DNA of 64,000 bases from assembly GCF_001540865.1 (NCBI RefSeq), contig NC_033638.1, positions 4,072,355 through 4,136,354 of the forward strand, written 5' to 3'. Positions 57,375 to 64,000 of this stretch are shown one piece after another. The stretch comes from Ananas comosus. Its lineage: Eukaryota; Streptophyta; Magnoliopsida; Poales; Bromeliaceae. Numbering within the stretch: position 1 is the stretch's first letter; the number at the start of each line of letters is the position of its first letter. The position numbers and the translations under genes are program-made. The notes below the pieces were generated by a model that saw nothing but the letters and a program-made list of their open reading frames with translations, did not search any database and was not told the origin of the DNA.

Positions 57375-58075
57375 TGTATAGTAGGACTACTGTACTATTA
57401 TGAGTATAGGATCTTTCGTACTCATAAGTCATTTTCGATGATAGATCTTCCGAATTGATGATTCATACCGTTAAACATGATCTAGAGCATTTGAAATTTC
57501 TAGAAACCAAATTTCATAATTTTTTAAAATTATAATAAAGTCCATCAAACATAAAAATGAATAGGTCAAAATCAAACGACTTCCTAAAATTAGAGGATTG
57601 AAGTTTTCAATTTAAGATCGGAGTTATTGATCTTTATCTAGATAATGAATAGAACATTTTATCAAAAGTTTAACCAATTTCGATTCTTTTAACTGTTAAC
57701 TAGCAACTATCTCATATCGGCCGTTAAAAGTTATCAACATTGAGATATTTTGATCATATGCAAATGATATCGAAAAATTATAAAATTTGGTTTCTAGAAG
57801 TTTAAATGCTCTAGATAATGTTTAACGGTATTTATTGTTCATTCGAAAGTTCTATCATCGAAAACGACTTATATTCGAAAGTTCTATCATTTTTTAGACC
57901 TTTTGATCGCTTAGTAAATGATGTCAAAAAATTATAAATTTGGTTTCTAGGTAGTTCCAATAGGGTAGATTATACTTAATGGAGCCGATCGTCGAATCGG
58001 ATGTTCTACCATCGAAAACAACTTACAAGTACGGAGGTCTCCGTACTTTCAAAAGTACAGGAGACGTACTCTATA
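57375..58075. repeat. Type B element plus a second right arm
   Basis: A type B element with GTACTCATAAG ends to about 57875. A repeated phrase TCGAAAGTTCTATCAT then leads into another right arm (57895-58075, ending AAGTACGGAGGTCTCCGTAC). Confidence 0.6.
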
Positions 58076-58107
58076 TATATATATATATAAATATATATAT
58101 ATAGAAT

Positions 58108-58352
58108 TATGCTACTATACTATCAATAGTACCAAGCCCTTGGTACTATTGAGTTTTCGGCCGTTGGATAAAAGGATGTGTGGTTAGGATGATAGTGGTC
58201 CCCGGTTAAATTAATAGTGGTCCCCTAGGGTTGAGTGAGTGGTTTGTTTAATATTATAATCTAACGGGTGGAAATGATCAAAAGGTAGATCTAACGGTAG
58301 AAAACTCAATAGTACCAAGGGCTTGATACTATCAATAGTATAGTAGCCGGAC
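58108..58352. repeat. Fold-back element type A
   Basis: Very close to the copy at 10694-10938, with ends AGTACCAAGCCCTTGGTACT and AGTACCAAGGGCTTGATACT. Confidence 0.8.
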
Positions 58353-58377
58353 TCTATATATATATATATATATATAG

Positions 58378-58955
58378 AGTGAGGCTACTATGCTTCTGGA
58401 AGCTACTATGCTTCTGGAAGTACGGACTACGGAGCCTTCCGTGCTTTCAGGTCATTTTTCATGTTGCGACTTTCGAATCGTCGATCGGCTCCGTTAAACT
58501 TGATCTAGAGTATTTGAAGTATCTAGAAAATAAATTTTGTAATTTTTCGATATCATTTGCCGAGTGAACTAAGGGGCTCAAAATCAACGGCTGAAAATAA
58601 AAATCTTACAAAACGTGATAATATGACATTAAAATTTTAGATCAAAGATATTGATCTTGTTTTATATAGTATAAAGAATTTTCTATCAAAATTTCATGTG
58701 ATTTGGATATTTCTACACCATTAAACTTGCAAACGGCTCACCACGGCCTTTAAAATTATTGATTTTGAGCCCCTTCGATCACTAGACAAATGGTATCGAA
58801 AAATCATAAAATTTATTTTTCAAGTACTTCAAATACTCTAGATCAAGTTTAACGGAGCCGATCGACGATTTGAAAGTCGCAATATCGGAAACGACCTGGA
58901 AGCATGGAAGGCTCCGTGCTTCCAGACCCGTGCTCCGTGCTTCCAGAAGCATAGT
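58378..58955. repeat. Fold-back element type B
   Basis: Ends GCTACTATGCTTCTGGAAGC and GCTTCCAGAAGCATAGTAGC pair perfectly. Each end module is partly duplicated (TATGCTTCTGGAAG twice; CCGTGCTTCCAGA twice). A (CT)n(TA)n tract follows to 59011. Confidence 0.8.
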
Positions 58956-58957
58956 AG

Positions 58958-59011
<54 letters not shown>

Positions 59012-60228
59012 GGAAAGAAGTTCTTTTCTGGACGATTAAACTCTCAACAAATTTGTCCTCTTTTTTGAAGCCAACGCCCCACTTTTTATAGCCATCTAAT
59101 TTAGCTTTTTTTTTTTTTTTAACTGCTGAAATTTTCCATTAAAATCCCAATGAACTTTCTGGTTTGAATCTGAACCTCAAACTTCAGTTTGTTGCTAATA
59201 TCTCTCACTAGTTTGTTGCTCAATCCTCTCCCATTTGAATTTCAAAATTCAAGTTTCGGTTCAGGTTTAGAAAGAGTTCAGTTTAAGTGTGTTTTTGGTT
59301 TGGTTAAGCTCAACTTATTCAATTGAAACATAGGACCGAAATTTATCAAAAGATTTACGTATTGAAAACTAATTTGATGCCCGCATCACCTTACTGGTGA
59401 AATACACTATCCCACCAACTCAGAGAAGCCGGGACCTTCTAAGAAATAAAAATTTTCAAAGCTTTCATTTACAGTAAAAAATTCTCATACTAAAGAAGTT
59501 AATACCAGATAACTCATTCCAACCTCCAAACAAAACCAAAACGATTACCAGCGAGAGAGCGATGCAACAACTTGCAAAATATGCATCTGTTTGCAAACCT
59601 ATATTTTGCCAGAGGAATATGAAACAACTGAGCTATCCCCTGTTCCTGAATGATCAGATGTAGGTGTACTTTCCATACATTTATCCACCAACCGCCCTTG
59701 TGTTGATCTTTGTGAAGCCGTGGGCAGCTGGCTGGTGTGATAAAAATATATGCTCAATATTTTGCTTGCAGATTTGATGAGAACAGAACTAACAGTCTAT
59801 TCTCAAAATCTTATCAAAAGGAGGAAAGAAAGATTGAGACATGATGCAGGATAGTACAAAAGGTTAGAATACATTTAAATGAAATAGCGCGTCTGTAAAA
59901 GATAAAGATCAAATCGCTAACTGCAATAATCTCACTTAAGCATCACCTCGACCTCCGATAATCTCACTAACAACCTTATTTTTTGACCATCGGTTAACGA
60001 GAGTTAAGAGCAAACTAATGGAGTCGATATCACATCACTACTAGCGATTTCTCACATAAGTCGCATGCATGTGAATCTCAACATACGAAGCTTAAGTAAG
60101 AAGTTTAGATTTCTACAATATTTTGGTACATCTCAAGCAGGCAAATTGGATTCAACTCACAGCAAGCACTCTAGAAACACTTTCAGTATAATAGTAGCAA
60201 CCTCAGAAATCATCTGGCAAATGAGATT
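59012..60228. other. Spacer and DIM1 3' region
   Basis: The first part is AT-rich with a poly-T run (59107-59120). 59480-60228 probably includes the DIM1 3' untranslated region. A minus-strand open stretch at about 59599-59737 is discussed under rejected items. Confidence 0.4.
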
Positions 60229-60537
60229 TCAGTAGCGATATTTGGTCGAATAATCCTTGGGCGCTATAACCAGACCGCGGCCTTTCCTCGCGCCCCTATA
60301 GACAGTCTCCACGATGTCGATGAACTCCTGCTTGTCCTTGAGGGCCCAATTGATCTTGTTGTTGTTCCCCGTGCCAAGGTCGATCATGATGTGCTTGTTC
60401 CGGAAGAAGAACATCACTGTCGAGGGATCATACAACTCGTACATGGTATTGAAGTCAGGGACCTCTGTGATGTCCACCAGGTATATTACTGCAAAGTTCT
60501 TGATGGTCTCTGCAACTGATGCTAGCACTTCATCCAT
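60229..60537 (-). CDS. DIM1: U5 snRNP 15-kDa thioredoxin-like protein (Dim1), last exon
   Basis: Encodes the last 102 residues of the 142-residue Dim1/YLS8 family: MDEVLASVAETIKNFAVIYL, EVPDFNTMYELYDPSTVMFF, HIMIDLGTGNNNKINWALKD and GLVIAPKDYSTKYRY. A splice acceptor (GCAG before ATGGATG on the minus strand) opens the exon, where the family has an exon boundary. The protein is a nuclear U5 and tri-snRNP component needed for pre-mRNA splicing, with a thioredoxin fold but no redox role expected from the family. The first exon (about 40 residues) is not found between 60538 and 64000, so the intron is longer than 3.4 kb, or the exon is lost and this is a pseudogene. The exon itself has no defects and near-perfect family identity, which favours a live gene. 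Confidence 0.9.
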   Translation of the reverse strand: MDEVLASVAETIKNFAVIYLVDITEVPDFNTMYELYDPSTVMFFFRNKHIMIDLGTGNNNKINWALKDKQEFIDIVETVYRGARKGRGLVIAPKDYSTKYRY

Positions 60538-61990
60538 CTGCTTCAACATGCAAAATTAAATCTAAAAATCCAGGCCAGAACATAGAAAGGGGGCGAGGAA
60601 GCAATAAAGCAGCAATACATAATTAACATAGTTTTCAGCAACAATTTCTGGTTCAAGTGGTTGAATCCCATAAATCATGGAGGCAAGTTTCCAATTGACA
60701 GAACTTCTGCTATAAAGGAGACATATTAGACCAAGAAAGAAGCAAGCTGGCAGGGAGGAGAGAAAGAGTTATAGGACGAAAGTTCAGTTCTGTTAGCCTT
60801 CTTCGTGACACATTTTACTAGTACAGATAACATTTTACTAGTACAGATAATAATCGATGCACGTTTCTTACACTTTATCTAGAGAAATAGGTTTGAAAAG
60901 GGCAAACTGCATTGTTCCCCCAAGAACTTCTTAGAAAGTTTCACTTTGCCCTCTGCCCTTTAAAAAATGACAATCCTATAACTTGTGGAAATGTTACAAT
61001 TCACCTCTTTACACTTCTTTCCATCATCTCCATTATTATAGTTGAAGTTGCTGTTGACATGGGTACGATGTTAGCACGCTGGTTTTGCCATGGTGGCTCA
61101 AGAAAGCAGTTTTTTTCTTTTTCCCCCTTTTTGTCAGCGATCCATTCAAAAGACTGACTTATGAGAGAAGGATTTCTTTGGGCAGAAAACCCCTGTTCTC
61201 TCTCAAACAATGATCAACATCCAAATAAGGGCTAGAGTTAGGGGCCGACGAGTGATTCTACAAATTCCGTGTGGAAGAAGGGTGAAGAATGAAAATCTAG
61301 CTTTGATTTCCAGAAAAATCAAATCAAGCACCTTGCTTGATCCCCATCCTCTAGTTGCTAGGAAAGAAACCTCTAGTTAATTGGTTTCCTCTAGTTGATC
61401 TGTTTCGCTCGAGAAATGGAAATCTTGAGGGGTAAAGAAGATTATGGACTGAAATATGGTAAGCTTTCCTATATGCTTTAACTGTTCTATGATTTATGGT
61501 TTAATATTGGGATTTGTGGCCTTTTTTATTGAATTCATTGATGCAGGAGGATATGGGGTCGAACATTTTAGGGGGCATTTAAAAAATATAAGGTTTTAAT
61601 ATGGTAAAGAAGATAATGAATATTTTCATGGCCTTTGAATGAATAAAAGAGAAACTGGGATGAAGAAATATCAAAGTTTGAAAATACATCAGAGTTCCTA
61701 TTCGAATTTTTGGGATTTTTTTAAAAATTAATTTGAAATTTTTGTGATTATCTAGGAATAACAGAAAGAAAAATAAAAATAACACCAAAACTCAGAAAAA
61801 TTAAAAAATTTAAAAAAAGGAAAAGATAGGGGAAGATAATTAGAACTCACTCCTTAATTGGACTCTATCCGTGGATTCACTCCAAGGGCGACAAAATGGG
61901 AATATTAGTGCTCCAGAAGTTCTATATAAATATTATTAATTTAAAATTTTGACCGAACCAGTAGATCCGACTGATCATCAGACCCCTCAT
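60538..61990. other. Probable DIM1 intron
   Basis: No gene seen. A direct repeat CATTTTACTAGTACAGATAA occurs twice (60812-60849). Confidence 0.45.
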
Positions 61991-61994
61991 TAGA

Positions 61995-63960
61995 AGTTTT
62001 ACACTGAGATTCATCATGGGGACTTCTTTGCAGATATACTAGACAAAGTTTATGTGGATGGTAATATTGCTCATTTTGGTTATTGCCATGCCAACGTACT
62101 ATCTTTGGTAGAAACCGTATACACGCTCGAAAAGCTGGGCTACATTGGAGAATTCAAATTCTTTCGATGTACCAAAGGGAGTGATTTTGACAATGGTGTT
62201 CACCAGCTAATTAATGACAGCGATGTTTTAGAAATGGTTGCAATTGCTTCTGAGCAAGCTTCTTTGGGAATCTACGTGGAGCATATGAAAAGCGTTGATG
62301 CTATGTAGATATATAACGGATCAACTATTTGGAGAAAGCCAAGAAAAACATCCAATGATTAGAAGTGAGGGTTTAAACAACAATAATGTTGGAGGAACAA
62401 AAGAAGTGGTGAACCAAATAGGTGTAGGCAACAAAGAATCACAACTATTTGGCATGAAAGGTGTTCGAATGATGAAGGAGAGAGAATAAGGGTTATGGGG
62501 TGATGACAATGACGTGGCAAATCTTGAATGGATGAGTGGGTAGCACTAGAGATAGTGATTTTGTAGCTCATGGTCTTGTGGATAGCGAATGTGGCTTTAC
62601 CGATCACTCTTCAATGCGCAAGTTGATGCTGGTGTCAACATGTCAAGTCAGGAATGCGAAATCAGTGGGGTTTTACATGCTAAGACAATGGACCATCAAA
62701 TGAGTCTGACTATGCACCTTGCAATGAGCTGGATATAATGGAATCACCCTCTGCAGGTTAATGGGGTTCAAATGTCCTGAATTTAGGGCTGAAATAAATT
62801 TGGTATGATATTTTGAGCTGAATACCATACCAAGCTGAATATAGTGGCATAATACCAAGCTCAAAATGTGGGTTTTGCAAACTCAGGAGCTTGGTATGAT
62901 ATTTAGCCCTACAAATGAGCTTACAAGTGCAGTTAGGGAGTATAGCATCAATAATAAGTTTAGTATCAGAGTCATTACTAATGACAACAACAGGGTGAGA
63001 GCTGCTTGTAAGGAGAAACATCCTTGCCTCATTTTTTTGCATCATAGGTTCAAGATGATAAGACAATGCAGGAGGTATAATCCTACGGGTACCTATTGTA
63101 AAGAGTTTAGAAATAGATATGTGACATCCGATTGGCTCATAAGAAAATGTGCATAGATTTAGAACTGATCCTAAGCAGTTATTAGAGCGCTTGCAAACCT
63201 AGATCTCAATGTTAATGTGTCTAGAACAAGTACAGGGCAAGAAGAAAGGCCCTGCACTTATCGACTGTATTGAAAAAGTGCAAGTGTCTATTGGAGTTGA
63301 TGTAGCTTATTCAATCAAAATGAATGGAAATTATAAAAGTTAGGGACCTAATAGAAAAAAAGAAAAGTTAGGGACCAAAGTGAGAAAACTGATGAAGGTA
63401 AGGGACCAGTGGTGCAATTAACCCTTTATCTTATGGTTCTACTTCTTTAAAGCATGCCCTGAAACTTAATTCCATGAATTTTCTCTCCTGATTTATGGTC
63501 TTTTTGGAAGCTTGCAGGGGTTAATCCCATCTTTACAAGAGCTTGTACCAGATTCCGAACATAGGTTCTGTGTTCAGCATCTTTAATCTAATTTTGAGAC
63601 CACTCACAAGGGCAGTTACTAAAGGATATATTATAGGCTGCTACTAGGGCTACTAACACTTAGAAATTTGATAACTGGATGAGGATCAACAGAGCCAGAC
63701 CTGATGGCTTATAAGTGGTTACCCGAGAAGCCACCACAGCAATGGTTGAAATCGCACTTTGTAGAATTCCCCACATGCGGTATGCTAATGAATAGCATGT
63801 GTGAGTGTTTCAACAGATAAATTCTTGAAGCTAGGAGAAACCAATTCTCTCTAAGCCAAATGCTGTCAACCTTAACTTGATAAATAGGTACATCTGAAGA
63901 TAGAAGCAACTATGAGATTTAAGGGGAGGATTTGTCCTAGGATTCAAATAAAATTGTGGT
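61995..63960 (+). pseudogene. MuDR-type (MULE) transposase remnant
   Basis: Plus strand. An N-terminal PB1-like domain (TEIHHGDFFADILDKVYVDG, VETVYTLEKLGYIGEF, DVLEMVAIASEQASLGIYVE; 61998-62308) is followed by the MuDR DNA-binding region (GMIFSPTNELTSAVREYSIN, RVRAACKEKHPC, NRYVTSDWL; 62885-63150) and part of the transposase core and its downstream region (DSEHRFCVQHL at about 63555-63590, then RINRARPDG near 63685). Many stops and frameshifts occur. A block at 63340-63420 (GGGACC repeats) looks like a separate insertion. No terminal inverted repeat was recognised inside the window; the element may continue past 64000. Confidence 0.8.
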
Positions 63961-64000
63961 TCATTTAATCTAAGGTCGCACATGCAGAAGGTGGGGATTA

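Noticed and set aside
59599..59737. Minus-strand open stretch of about 46 codons, Ser/Thr-rich, ending SSGKI and stop, with an acceptor-like CACCAG before it
   Set aside because: It lies downstream of DIM1 on the same strand with no other exons around and no recognised homology, so it is more likely DIM1 3' sequence by chance open.
1..64000. CRISPR arrays, operons or bacterial-type genes
   Set aside because: Regular short repeats are plant microsatellites or LTR motifs, spacers are not unique in the required way, and all genes are intron-containing or retroelement-derived.

Overview
This is plant nuclear DNA, almost certainly from a monocot. It has spliced genes with GT-AG introns, Tekay/Del-type Ty3-gypsy chromoviruses, Copia, TRIM, MULE, hAT, Helitron and SINE sequences, and dozens of short fold-back elements set in (TA)n/(CT)n microsatellites. 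The Del-type elements and the fold-back families would fit pineapple (Ananas) or a similar non-grass monocot, but that is inference. Isolated N characters (10707, 14370, 20845, 39508, 42419, 56974) and indel-rich near-duplicates show that parts of the assembly are gap-filled and uncertain.

Three host genes are supported. (1) A membrane-anchored receptor-like kinase of the PBL/PERK-like group lies on the plus strand at 16558-19549, with six exons encoding 453 residues. (2) LSM2, the U6-snRNP Sm-like protein, lies on the minus strand at 28472-40018. Its three exons encode 93 residues, and its second intron is about 11.2 kb and packed with transposons. (3) The last exon of DIM1/YLS8 (U5 snRNP 15-kDa thioredoxin-like protein) lies on the minus strand at 60229-60537; its first exon is not in the window.

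Layout: 1-10375 holds fold-back repeats and a minus-strand Tekay retrotransposon with a truncated 3' LTR. 10376-16400 holds fold-back repeats, a TRIM solo LTR, a SINE and a probable assembly duplication. 16558-19549 is the kinase, with a SINE in intron 2. 20600-24560 holds fold-backs and a decayed Copia element interrupted by a complete TRIM (TSD CACAG) and a probable Helitron. 25300-28130 holds fold-backs, a large palindromic element and a degenerate GGTTC-rich repeat. 28472-40018 is LSM2; its large intron contains a MULE MITE (9-bp TSD) interrupted by a solo gypsy LTR (5-bp TSD), a hAT-like element, TRIM and LTR pieces and many fold-backs. 40272-53036 is a nest: an old LTR interrupted by a full plus-strand Tekay element (TSD CGCCT), whose 5' LTR is in turn interrupted by a solo LTR (TSD CAGGA). 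53211-54180 is a dead hAT transposase. 54600-58960 is a cluster of fold-back elements. 59000-64000 is DIM1 and a dead MuDR-type transposase.

The most interesting signals are the transposon-filled LSM2 intron, a shared array of ACCGGT palindromes in five different LTR types, and fold-back elements whose terminal modules differ between copies but match within a copy. No operons, CRISPR arrays or tRNA/rRNA genes were recognised.
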